DNA of 13,502 nucleotides, from contig JAFGOJ010000095.1 of the NCBI GenBank assembly GCA_016926575.1, positions 1 through 13,502 on the forward strand. Reading direction: 5' to 3'. Below the pieces are notes generated by a model, which worked only from the letters and a program-made list of their open reading frames with translations, ran no database searches and was not told where the DNA came from. The stretch comes from Anaerolineae bacterium (GTDB lineage: Bacteria; Chloroflexota; Anaerolineae; B4-G1; DUEL01). Position 1 is the stretch's first letter. Each line of letters starts with the position of its first letter. The translations under genes and the position numbers were made by a program. This document shows, piece after piece, positions 5,787 through 13,452 of the stretch.

Positions 5787-7175
5787 CTAGTCTGGCGTCT
5801 GCGTTCTTTTGCGCGGTCGAAAGACCAGCCGCAGCGGGGTCCCGGTGAACGGGTAATACTCGCGCAGGCAGTTCTCCAGGTACCGCTCGTAAGAGAAGTG
5901 TACCAGTTGCGTGTCGTTGACGTGAAACACGAACGTAGGGGGGGCCACCCCCGGCTGGCTGGCGTAGTAGAACTTGAGCCGCTTGCCCGCCTTACTGGGC
6001 GGCGCGTGCCGGGCCACCACATCTCGCACCAGGCGGTTCAACTCGCCCGTGGAAATGCGGAAGTGGCGCGCCTCGTACACCTTCAACGCCTCGGGAATGA
6101 CAGTAGTGACCCGCTGCCCGGTCAGTGCGGAGATGAACAGCACCGGGACGTAGTCCATGAACTTCAGCGCCTCCCGCACGTGGCGCGTGTACTCCACCAT
6201 CGTGTGGGTGTTCTTCTCGATAGCGTCCCACTTATTGACCAGCACCACGACCCCGCACCACTCTTCGAGAATGAAGGCCGCCACGTGGGCATCCTGTGCC
6301 GTGACCCCATCGCTGGCGTCGATCATCAACAGGGCCACGTCGGCCCGCTCGATAGCGCTCAGCGACCGCAGCACCGAGAACTGCTCTACCCCCGGCTGCA
6401 CTTTGCCCCGACGGCGGATGCCGGCCGTGTCGATCAGCGTGACCGGCGTCCCCTCCCACACCATCCGCGTGTCGATGGCGTCCCGCGTCGTCCCCGGCAC
6501 CGGGCTGACGATGGCCCGCTCCTGTCCCAACAACCGGTTCAACAGCGAAGACTTGCCCACGTTCGGACGGCCGACGATGGCCAGCCTGATCGAGCCGATT
6601 TCCTCTTCCACGGACTCTTCGGCCACGCCCAACGCGTCCACCAGGTCGTCCAGCAAGTCCGCCACACCGTGCCCCTGCAGCGCCGAGATCGGGTAGACCT
6701 CACCCAGCGCCAGGGCATAGAACTCCACGGCCTCTTCCCGCACGCGCGGGCTTTCGGCTTTGTTCGCGGCCAGGAAGACAGGTTTGTCGGAGCGGCGCAG
6801 GATGTTGGCGACCTCCTCGTCCGCCGGGGTGAGGCCGATGCCGGCGTCGGTGAGAAAGATCACCGCGTCGGCTTCGGAGATGGCCAGTTCCGCCTGCGCG
6901 CGGATTTGTGGGATAAACGCGGCCGAGTCTTCGGTCAGCGGCAGGCCCGGCTGGGGCCGAGTCCCCTGCGCCACGCGCTCCGGCAGCACCTCGATGCCGC
7001 CCGTGTCCACGACGAGGAAGCTGATCCCGCCCCATTCGCAAACTGCCTGCAGGCGATCCCGCGTCGTTCCGGGCCGGTCATCCACCACCGCCAGCCGCCG
7101 GCCCACCAGGCGATTGAACAGCGTCGACTTGCCCACGTTGGGCCGTCCAACCAATGCGACGATTGCGTGTGTCAT
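5787..7175 (-). CDS. der: Ribosome biogenesis GTPase Der (EngA)
   Basis: A 462-residue double GTPase essential for maturation of the 50S ribosomal subunit in bacteria studied. G-domain 1 has GRPNVGKS (10-17), the DTGG motif (57-60), NKAE (138-141) and SAL (164-166). G-domain 2 has GRPNVGKS (202-209), DTAG (249-252), NKWD (314-317) and SAL (349-351). The C-terminal KH-like domain covers about 355-455. After DTGG, domain 1 has a longer switch II stretch (about 61-95, rich in P, G and E) than the B. subtilis and E. coli proteins as I recall them. The ATG at 7175 immediately follows the TAA of cdaR with no spacer, suggesting translational coupling, and the downstream Nudix gene begins 4 bp after its stop. 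All motifs are intact. Identification is secure; the physiological reason for linkage to c-di-AMP genes is not evident. Confidence 0.97.
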   Translation of the reverse strand: MTHAIVALVGRPNVGKSTLFNRLVGRRLAVVDDRPGTTRDRLQAVCEWGGISFLVVDTGGIEVLPERVAQGTRPQPGLPLTEDSAAFIPQIRAQAELAISEADAVIFLTDAGIGLTPADEEVANILRRSDKPVFLAANKAESPRVREEAVEFYALALGEVYPISALQGHGVADLLDDLVDALGVAEESVEEEIGSIRLAIVGRPNVGKSSLLNRLLGQERAIVSPVPGTTRDAIDTRMVWEGTPVTLIDTAGIRRRGKVQPGVEQFSVLRSLSAIERADVALLMIDASDGVTAQDAHVAAFILEEWCGVVVLVNKWDAIEKNTHTMVEYTRHVREALKFMDYVPVLFISALTGQRVTTVIPEALKVYEARHFRISTGELNRLVRDVVARHAPPSKAGKRLKFYYASQPGVAPPTFVFHVNDTQLVHFSYERYLENCLREYYPFTGTPLRLVFRPRKRTQTPD

Positions 7176-8441
7176 TTATTTGTCTGACTCCGGTGTGGGG
7201 GTAGGGGTCGTTTCGACCCCCACCACGAGTTGGATGCTTGCCGGGACGACCGAATCGGCCACGACGCCGGCAGGAACCACGACAACGCGCGGCTGAATCG
7301 AATAGCTCCCCGGCGTGCGCCCGAACAGATCGATCAGCACCAGCACGTCGTCCTCTTGTAGACGCTCCAGGATGGGCATCGGCCCGCTGAGGATGACCTG
7401 CACCATCGTCGGGGCGACCGTGGCCGTGATGCCCGGGCTCCAGCCCTGGATGCTCACGGTTCGCACCACGGTCGTGCTGCCTTCCTCCGGCACGATGGTT
7501 ACGCGCACGGTTACCAGCGGGTTGTCCATGCCGACCAGAAAGACGCCGTCGGGGATGCTCAGTGGGACGCGGGCCTCCACGCTCTCCCACATACCGTCGA
7601 TCGTGACCGGCGTGGTTTGCAGGTAGCCCGGCGACTGGGCAATGGCGTCGATGGCGTCTTGCCGTCCGTACACGGTGACCACCGGCGGGTCGACGGAGAT
7701 GTCGGCGACGCGGTACCCCAGTGCGACGGCACCTTCCAGCACGGGCGTCACCGCCAGTTCCTGGAACCCGCGCAGTTGCTCGATGGGCACGCGCACCGCG
7801 ACCCGCGACGGTGAAAGCGTCACGTGCGGGATGGCGTCGCCCGCGGCGTCCTGGGCCTCCAGTGTGAAATCTTCATCGATGTCGGCGCGGCGACCGTCGA
7901 CGGAGACCACTGCCACCGCCTCGGCCACGCGTTCGACCAGCGACGACGGCCCACTCACCGTGGCCGTGAGCGTTTCTGCAACCGGCATGCGGGCCACGTA
8001 CCCCAACGCCGTGTTCCCCTCGATGCGCACGCTCACCGGCACCGCCACCTGCGTCACGCGCTCCAGTGTGACCGTCACCTCGGCAGGCTCCAGGCTCTGA
8101 ATCGCCACAGGCCGCTGGTCGACGAGCACGGCAATCGGCAGCCGGTGCTGTCCTTCTCCCAGCCCGCCCATATCGATCACGGCCCTGAAGTCGTCTGCAC
8201 GCAGCACCTGCCACACCGTCTCCGGGGCGCGCAGCGTGACGCTGGTCTGTACCGCGCTTTGCTCGTAGACCAGCATACCCTCCGGTTGGTTGACCACGCT
8301 GATCGGGATCGGCGTGCGGAACGGTTGTTCGATGGTTGGGTTCTCCTGCTCGACCGCCACGGCCCAGATCAGGGTCGACAGCAGCAGCGACAGGAGAAAC
8401 AGCCCTACGTTAGCGGCTATCCAACGGAAGACGCTTCTCAT
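7176..8441 (-). CDS. cdaR: YbbR-domain regulator of the c-di-AMP cyclase (CdaR-like)
   Basis: A 421-residue extracytoplasmic protein anchored by one N-terminal transmembrane helix (about 12-30). It is followed by four beta-rich YbbR-type repeats (about 45-127, 133-218, 226-315 and 325-407). The short tail is rich in Thr-Pro (410-418). In Firmicutes CdaR is encoded next to cdaA, binds the cyclase at the membrane and modulates c-di-AMP synthesis. The same arrangement here supports that role. The start at 8441 overlaps the end of cdaA by 32 bp and is backed by an AGGAGAGA Shine-Dalgarno 5 nt upstream. The stop TAA (7176-7178) abuts the der ATG. The glmM gene that often follows in Firmicutes is absent; der takes its place. 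The repeats diverge strongly from each other, so the exact boundaries are estimates. Confidence 0.9.
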   Translation of the reverse strand: MRSVFRWIAANVGLFLLSLLLSTLIWAVAVEQENPTIEQPFRTPIPISVVNQPEGMLVYEQSAVQTSVTLRAPETVWQVLRADDFRAVIDMGGLGEGQHRLPIAVLVDQRPVAIQSLEPAEVTVTLERVTQVAVPVSVRIEGNTALGYVARMPVAETLTATVSGPSSLVERVAEAVAVVSVDGRRADIDEDFTLEAQDAAGDAIPHVTLSPSRVAVRVPIEQLRGFQELAVTPVLEGAVALGYRVADISVDPPVVTVYGRQDAIDAIAQSPGYLQTTPVTIDGMWESVEARVPLSIPDGVFLVGMDNPLVTVRVTIVPEEGSTTVVRTVSIQGWSPGITATVAPTMVQVILSGPMPILERLQEDDVLVLIDLFGRTPGSYSIQPRVVVVPAGVVADSVVPASIQLVVGVETTPTPTPESDK

Positions 8442-9270
8442 GCGAGTCTCTCCTGGGAATGATCCGTCGCAGCCGGCTGGGAAGTCCCTGTTTGAGAATC
8501 GGCTGGTAGAAAGCCATCAGGATACGCTCCAGACGTTCGGGGTCTAGGTCGCGGATGATGCGCCCGCCGTGGGCCACCGAGATCGTCCCACGCTCCTCGG
8601 AGACGACCACGGCGATGGCGTCAGTGTCTTCTGTGACCCCCAAAGCGGCGCGGTGGCGCAGGCCCAGCCGCCGGTCGTCCAGAAAAGCCGACGATAAGGG
8701 CAGCACACACGCGGCAGACAGCAGCCGCAGATCGCGCAGGATGACGGCCCCGTCGTGAAGCGCGATGTGGGGGTCGAACAACGCGATGAGCAGCTCCGAG
8801 CTGACATCGGCATCCAGCGTGATGCCGGTTTCGGCGTATTCCTGCAACCCGGTTGCCCTTTCGAAGACGATCAGCGCGCCCATACGCCGCCTGGCCAGCA
8901 CCCGGCTGGCCGCCACGACGGCGGCAATGACTTGCTCCAGAGCATCTCTACCCGCCGGGTGGCGGGTCAAGAAGCTGCTGGCCCGACCCAGCCGCTCCAG
9001 TGCCCGGCGCATTTCGGGCTGGAAGATGACGGGTACGGCCACGACGAGCGCCGGCAGCGCGCGCTCCACCAGCCATCCGAAGGCGCGCAGCGGGAAAATC
9101 CCCCCCAACAGGGCCACGAGGATAAGCAAGAAGACGATCCCCCGCAGCAGCGATACTGCGCGGGTGCCGCGCAAAAAATAGAGGATCACGAAGAAGACCG
9201 TGGCGACCAGGAAGATGTCTAAAACGTCGATCCACGTAAGGCGCTGGATGAACCAGTACGCATCGAACAC
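8410..9270 (-). CDS. cdaA: Diadenylate cyclase CdaA, membrane-bound
   Basis: A 286-residue enzyme that makes cyclic di-AMP from two ATP. Three hydrophobic segments at the N-terminus (about 15-33, 42-58 and 68-82) are followed by a short coiled linker and a DisA_N/DAC catalytic domain (about 100-265). The two catalytic signatures are intact: DGA at 173-175 and RHR at 205-207, with GALIVFER (131-138) and SEE (224-226) also typical. In bacteria that use it, c-di-AMP controls potassium and osmolyte transport and wall homeostasis. The start is GTG at 9270, selected by a GGGGAGG Shine-Dalgarno 5 nt upstream. The C-terminus is a basic tail that overlaps the start of cdaR. The 114-bp gap to clpC leaves room for its own promoter, but no convincing one was seen. 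No ydaO-type riboswitch was noticed in the window. Confidence 0.95.
   Translation of the reverse strand: MFDAYWFIQRLTWIDVLDIFLVATVFFVILYFLRGTRAVSLLRGIVFLLILVALLGGIFPLRAFGWLVERALPALVVAVPVIFQPEMRRALERLGRASSFLTRHPAGRDALEQVIAAVVAASRVLARRRMGALIVFERATGLQEYAETGITLDADVSSELLIALFDPHIALHDGAVILRDLRLLSAACVLPLSSAFLDDRRLGLRHRAALGVTEDTDAIAVVVSEERGTISVAHGGRIIRDLDPERLERILMAFYQPILKQGLPSRLRRIIPRRDSHEKRLPLDSR
8447..8454 (-). promoter_or_regulatory. Ribosome binding site for cdaR inside cdaA
   Basis: AGGAGAGA on the minus strand ends 5 nt before the ATG at 8441. It lies inside the cdaA coding region and supports the 32-bp gene overlap rather than a later cdaR start. Confidence 0.75.
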
Positions 9271-9275
9271 GCGCG

Positions 9276-9282
9276 CCTCCCC
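9276..9282 (-). promoter_or_regulatory. Ribosome binding site fixing the GTG start of cdaA
   Basis: GGGGAGG on the minus strand lies 5 nt before the GTG at 9270. The spacing is ideal and the following residues read directly into the first membrane helix, so GTG is preferred over any later ATG. Confidence 0.75.
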
Positions 9283-9384
9283 ACACGGCTATACATCAAA
9301 ACAGCCCCCCAGAGTGCACCCTTTACGCTCGCGGATGCTCCCGGAAAGAGGGCTGCCAGGATGTCCACAGTTTGCGGTGAACCG

Positions 9385-11814
9385 TCACCGCAATACGATC
9401 TCGTCTCCCTCTACGTCCACCTGGACCGTGTCGCCGGGTTCGAACTTGCCCGACAGCAACACGTCCGACAGGGCATCCTCCACATTGTTTTGAATGACCC
9501 GTCGCAAGGGACGTGCGCCGTACTCTTGTGAGTACCCCTTTTCTGCGAGCCAGGAGCGCGCAGCAGGCGCGACGTCCAGCGTGACGGCTTGTTCCTGCAC
9601 CCGCTCGACGACCTTTGCGATCTCCAGGTCCACGATGCGGGCAATCTCTGCCGGCCCCAATGCTCGAAAAACGACCACACTGTCCACCCGGTTCAGAAAC
9701 TCGGGCCGGAAGAGTCGTTTCAGCTCTTCTTTCAGTCGCCGGCTCATTTCGTCGTAAGCGCCCTCTGCCGCTTCCGTCTCCGCCAGACCGAAGCCCAGCC
9801 CCGAGCGGCGAATCGCCTCGGCACCCACGTTGGAGGTCATGATGACGATCGTGTTGCGGAAGTCCACCCGCCGGCCCTTGGCATCCGACAGATAGCCCTC
9901 TTCCATGACCTGGAGCAGCATGTTGAAGACCTCGGGGTGGGCCTTCTCGATCTCGTCGAAGACGACGATGGAGAAGGGCCGGCGTCGCACCGCTTCGGTC
10001 AACTGGCCCGCGTCGTCGTAGCCGATGTATCCCGGAGGCGCACCGACCAGGCGGGCAGCCGTGTGCCGCTCCATAAACTCCGACATGTCGAACTGAAGCA
10101 GCGCGTCTTCGCTGCCGAACAGAAACGCCGCCAGCGCCTTGGTCAGCTCCGTTTTGCCCACGCCGGTGGGTCCGAGGAAAATGAAGGAACCGATGGGGCG
10201 GCGCGGGTCCTTCAGCCCCGCACGGGCGCGTCGCACTGCCCGCGAGATCGACGCGATGGCCTCGTCCTGCCCCACGATGCGCGCCTTCAGCACCTCTTCC
10301 ATTTGGAGCAGACGCTCCATCTGCTCCATTGTCAACTGGGCCAGGGGGATGCCGGTCCACATCGAGACGATCTCTGCGACATCCTCCGGGCCGACGACGA
10401 CGCCCGCGTCGCTATCCCAGTTTTCGCGCAGCGTTTCGATCTCTTTGGTCAGCGCGGTTACCTGTTCCTGCAGCAGGGCGGCGTCCAGAGGATGCCCCCC
10501 CGCGGCCTCTCTGGCGCGCTCTTCCAGCGTCTTGCGCTCGGCGTAGGCCGCTCGAATGCGAACGGCCTGGGGGGATTTGTACATCCGCACCCGCGACGCG
10601 GCTTCGTCGATCACGTCGATGGCCTTGTCGGGCAGAAAGCGGTCGGAGATGTACCGATGCGCCAATTGAGCCGCCGACTGTAAGGCTGCGTCGGTGATTT
10701 GCAGGTGGTGATGGGCTTCGTAGACCGCCACCAGCCCGCGCAAAATCTCTATCGTATCCGCAACGCTGGGTTCTTCGACGGCGATGGGTTGGAAGCGGCG
10801 TTCCAGGGCCGCGTCGGGCTCGATGTGGCGGCGGTATTCATCCAGCGTCGTCGCGCCGATGCACTGCAACTCTCCCCGCGCCAGTGCCGGCTTGAGGATG
10901 TTCGCCACGTCCATCGATGACCCGGCCGACCCCGCGCCGACCATCATGTGCATCTCGTCGATGAACAAGATCGTATCGCTCTGCTTAACCTCGTCGATGA
11001 CCTTCTTCAGCCGCTCCTCGAACTGGCCGCGGTACATCGTTCCGGCCACGAGCGATCCCAAATCCAGTTGCAGGACTCGTTTTTCCAGCAGAATAGAAGG
11101 CGCATTGCCCTCGACGATTCGCTGGGTCAGCCCCTCGACGATGGCCGTCTTGCCGACGCCCGGTTCGCCAATCAGGGCCGGGTTGTTCTTCGTGCGGCGC
11201 GCCAGCACCTGGATCACCCGCTCGATTTCCTTTTCGCGTCCGATCACCGGGTCGAGCGAGCCCTCGACGGCCAGAGCCGTCAGGTCGATGGCCATCCGGT
11301 CGACCATAGGCGTGCCGGTCTTCTCGCGGCGGAAGCGGGACTGTCGCGGCGCGGCGATCGGTTGGCTCTGCCGTTGCAGTGCGAGGAGCACTTCGTTCTG
11401 GAGGTGGTTGGCGTTGATGCCCAGGTCGCGCAGGACGACATCTGCTATGCCCCCGTGTTCCTGAATCAGGGCCAGCAGGATGTGGTGCGTGTCGATCTTG
11501 ACGTCACCCCGTTTGCGTGCCTCTTGCAGCGCGATGTGGATGACGCGCTTGGTGCTACTGGTCAATTGAGGGCGGCCCGGGCTAGGGCGTCTTTCTTCGG
11601 GACTCAGGCGCTGGATCGAACGGCGCACGCTGTGCGGGTCCAGGCCCATCTTCCGCAGGACGCGCGACGCCTCGCCGTGCTCCTCTTGAACCAGGCCCAG
11701 CAACAAGTGCTCCGTACCGACGTAGAGATGCCGCATCTGCATGGCGGCCTCTTCCGCAATCATCAGCACTTGCTCGGCTTCCGGCGTCAATTGGTCCCAG
11801 CGGCTGCCTTCCAT
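9385..11814 (-). CDS. clpC: ClpC-type AAA+ unfoldase of the Clp protease
   Basis: An 809-residue Hsp100 ATPase that unfolds proteins, normally for degradation by ClpP. Two N-terminal Clp repeats (about 8-70 and 85-148) precede the first AAA+ module, with Walker A GEPGVGKT (216-223) and Walker B FIDE ending at D286/E287. A short coiled middle domain (about 410-465) is of ClpC rather than ClpB length. The second module has Walker A GPTGVGKT (548-555) and Walker B VVFDE (D620/E621). A tripeptide LGF (673-675), in a loop before the FRPEFLNR segment, matches the ClpP-docking loop seen as VGF in Bacillus ClpC and IGL in E. coli ClpA. The start at 11814 is 30 bp after the S1 gene stop, so the two are probably co-transcribed. 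The ctsR and mcsA/mcsB partners common in Firmicutes are not adjacent, and no heat-shock repeat was recognised. Confidence 0.96.
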   Translation of the reverse strand: MEGSRWDQLTPEAEQVLMIAEEAAMQMRHLYVGTEHLLLGLVQEEHGEASRVLRKMGLDPHSVRRSIQRLSPEERRPSPGRPQLTSSTKRVIHIALQEARKRGDVKIDTHHILLALIQEHGGIADVVLRDLGINANHLQNEVLLALQRQSQPIAAPRQSRFRREKTGTPMVDRMAIDLTALAVEGSLDPVIGREKEIERVIQVLARRTKNNPALIGEPGVGKTAIVEGLTQRIVEGNAPSILLEKRVLQLDLGSLVAGTMYRGQFEERLKKVIDEVKQSDTILFIDEMHMMVGAGSAGSSMDVANILKPALARGELQCIGATTLDEYRRHIEPDAALERRFQPIAVEEPSVADTIEILRGLVAVYEAHHHLQITDAALQSAAQLAHRYISDRFLPDKAIDVIDEAASRVRMYKSPQAVRIRAAYAERKTLEERAREAAGGHPLDAALLQEQVTALTKEIETLRENWDSDAGVVVGPEDVAEIVSMWTGIPLAQLTMEQMERLLQMEEVLKARIVGQDEAIASISRAVRRARAGLKDPRRPIGSFIFLGPTGVGKTELTKALAAFLFGSEDALLQFDMSEFMERHTAARLVGAPPGYIGYDDAGQLTEAVRRRPFSIVVFDEIEKAHPEVFNMLLQVMEEGYLSDAKGRRVDFRNTIVIMTSNVGAEAIRRSGLGFGLAETEAAEGAYDEMSRRLKEELKRLFRPEFLNRVDSVVVFRALGPAEIARIVDLEIAKVVERVQEQAVTLDVAPAARSWLAEKGYSQEYGARPLRRVIQNNVEDALSDVLLSGKFEPGDTVQVDVEGDEIVLR

Positions 11815-11844
11815 GTCCCTTGCCTCTTGCTTCCTGCTCCCTGC

Positions 11845-13080
11845 CTACTCCTGCATCGCCTCGTTGAGGGCTGCAGCCATCGACCCCTCCAGCGGCGGTT
11901 CCTGCGATGACTCGTAGTCGGACTTCCAATCCGTTCCGGCCTGTTCTTCGGCTTTGGCCTGCTTGAGGCTCAAGGCCATCCGGTGGCGGTCGGCTTCGAT
12001 GCGCACCACGCGCAGCATGTGGACCTCACCCGTCCGAACGGCGTCCCGCGGATGGGCCACCCGTGCCTCGTCGAGTTCGGAAATGTGGATCAGACCCTCG
12101 ATGGCCTCGTCGCCCACAATGCGCGCGAACGCGCCCCATTTCGTCAGGCGCGTGATGCGCCCCTCGACCGTCTGGCCCACCTTGTAACGTTGGTCGATGT
12201 TCACCCACGGGTCGGATTCGAGGCGTTTGAGGCTCAAGGCAACCTGCTGTCTCTCGCGGTCCACGTTGATGACCACCACCTCGATTTCCTGCCCCAGTTG
12301 GAACATGTCGTTGGGGTGCCCGACCGGGCGCCAGGAGATCTCCGAGAGGTGGAGCAGCCCGTCGAGGCCGCCCAAGTCGACGAACGCGCCGAAATGCGTC
12401 AGGTTGCTAATCCGCCCCTGGCACACGTCGCCTTCCTTCAGCTTGTCCAGCAAGCTCTCCGCTTCCTCCGCCCGCCGCTGCCCGAGCACCGTGCGCTCGG
12501 AGAGGATCAATCGGTTCCGCTCTCGATCCACCTCGATCACCTGAAGCTCCATCTGCGAACCGACGACGTCCGACAGGGCGTCGTGGCAGCCGGTATCGGA
12601 TATGCGCGGAATGCGCCGCCGAGGGTCCAGTTGAGAAGCCGGCACGAATCCCCGCACCGACCCGACGCGGACGATCAGCCCGCCCCGGTTGGCAGAGATC
12701 ACTTCCAACTTGATCGATTTTTTGCTCTTGAGCAGAGCTTCTGCGCGCCGCCAGCCCTCCTCTTGCTGGGCGCGCGCCATCGACAGCACGATCGCCCCGC
12801 CAGGGCCGTCTGGATTGATCACATAGGCTGTGACCTCGCTGCCGGGTTGCAAGTCGGCAACGTCGAGCGGGTCCATCTTCTCGATTTCCCGGTTCAGCAC
12901 CGTGCCCTCGCATTTCGCGCCGATGTCGACCACAATCTCCTGAGGGCTGACGCGGATGATGGTTCCCTGCACAACCTGCCCGCGCTTGACCTGGCAGGTC
13001 GGCAGATAATGCTCGAGCAATTCGGCCATCGAGCCCGTTTCTGCCGCGTCTTTCGATTCGTCTATTAGATCAGCTTTCAT
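11845..13080 (-). CDS. rpsA: S1 RNA-binding domain protein, ribosomal protein S1-like
   Basis: A 411-residue protein with four S1 (OB-fold) repeats at about 34-104, 121-196, 214-286 and 300-374. Repeats 3 and 4 are closest to consensus, with NLTHFGAFVDL and HLSEISW in repeat 3 and RLTKWGAFARI and HISELDE in repeat 4. Repeat 2 is the most divergent. Such proteins bind mRNA and help 30S subunits start translation. E. coli S1 has six repeats; four-repeat forms are common outside Proteobacteria and may or may not bind the ribosome as tightly, so the rpsA symbol is by family resemblance. The acidic, low-complexity C-terminus (375-411) is probably flexible. The ATG at 13080 is preceded by AAGG about 9 nt upstream and a strong promoter. 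This is the first gene of the minus-strand series. Confidence 0.88.
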   Translation of the reverse strand: MKADLIDESKDAAETGSMAELLEHYLPTCQVKRGQVVQGTIIRVSPQEIVVDIGAKCEGTVLNREIEKMDPLDVADLQPGSEVTAYVINPDGPGGAIVLSMARAQQEEGWRRAEALLKSKKSIKLEVISANRGGLIVRVGSVRGFVPASQLDPRRRIPRISDTGCHDALSDVVGSQMELQVIEVDRERNRLILSERTVLGQRRAEEAESLLDKLKEGDVCQGRISNLTHFGAFVDLGGLDGLLHLSEISWRPVGHPNDMFQLGQEIEVVVINVDRERQQVALSLKRLESDPWVNIDQRYKVGQTVEGRITRLTKWGAFARIVGDEAIEGLIHISELDEARVAHPRDAVRTGEVHMLRVVRIEADRHRMALSLKQAKAEEQAGTDWKSDYESSQEPPLEGSMAAALNEAMQE

Positions 13081-13114
13081 AAGAACTTACCTTTTCCTCA
13101 CCTGGAATACTGTT

Positions 13115-13143
13115 ATTATAATCGCTTTCAAGCCAACTGCAAA
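13115..13143 (-). promoter_or_regulatory. Sigma-70-type promoter of the S1-clpC-cdaA-cdaR-der-Nudix series
   Basis: On the minus strand a perfect TATAAT (13120 to 13115) is preceded after 17 bp by TTTGCA (13143 to 13138, 4/6). Transcription should start near 13108, leaving a leader of about 28 nt before the ATG at 13080. This is the strongest promoter match in the window and could drive the downstream genes if read-through is efficient. Confidence 0.75.
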
Positions 13144-13195
13144 CAGGCCTCCAGGCTTGGGTACATGTGCTCCCTGGGGCAGTCCATGATGTTTT

Positions 13196-13255
13196 AGCCA
13201 CGAGTTGACACGAATTTTGGGCCTTTTTCGTGTCAATTCGTGTGAATTCGTGGCT
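13196..13255. repeat. Imperfect palindrome built of CACGAATT-type units
   Basis: AGCCACGAGTTGACACGAATT (13196-13216) is mirrored by the reverse complement of 13235-13255 with two mismatches. Within the right arm, 10-bp units with core TTCGTG recur in tandem (around 13227, 13237 and 13247). Palindromic intergenic repeats of this style occur in many copies in some GC-rich environmental genomes. It lies upstream of the S1 gene promoter. Function unknown. Confidence 0.7.
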
Positions 13256-13366
13256 GGTTTTTGCCGTTGCCCCTAACACCACTTGCGCGGGCTTTCGAAG
13301 CAAAACAGGCAACGGCCTTTTTTCTCGGCAGTGGCGGCATGAAATCAGGTTCCCCGCCCCCCAGGT

Positions 13367-13452
13367 CGTCATGCCCGCGAAGCATGTCCCTGCGAAAGCG
13401 GGGAGCGGGCATCCAAAAACCGCCCTGGATGCCCGCTTTCGCGGGCATGACG
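13367..13452. repeat. REP-like palindromic repeat with CCCGCGAAAGCGGG-type core
   Basis: Outer arms CGTCATGCCCGCGAA (13367-13381) and TTCGCGGGCATGACG (13438-13452) are perfect 15-bp inverted repeats. Inner arms GCGGGCATCCA (13405-13415) and TGGATGCCCGC (13426-13436) are a further 11-bp pair. The right half alone folds as an 8-bp hairpin with a TTTC loop (13429-13448). Repeats with this core are dispersed between genes in many bacteria and are known to generate false short proteins when translated. Confidence 0.85.

Noticed and set aside
4178..5848. 556-codon plus-strand frame crossing from the kinase into the Nudix gene
   Set aside because: It lies out of frame over the kinase end and antisense to the Nudix gene, and its composition is Arg/His/Gly-rich shadow sequence.
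5783..6022. Upstream extension of the Nudix frame to 400 residues
   Set aside because: The extra 80 residues lie within der in another frame, are Ser/Arg/Thr-rich and show no homology. Nudix similarity begins at the ATG at 5782.
9271..9384. Terminator of clpC or promoter of cdaA in the 114-bp gap
   Set aside because: No stable stem with a U-run and no properly spaced promoter pair was found. Only a TATAGC-like box without a -35 was visible.
9589..10683. Long plus-strand frames over clpC (also 10948-11910) and over the S1 gene (11983-13068)
   Set aside because: These are antisense shadows of genes whose own frames carry all expected motifs.
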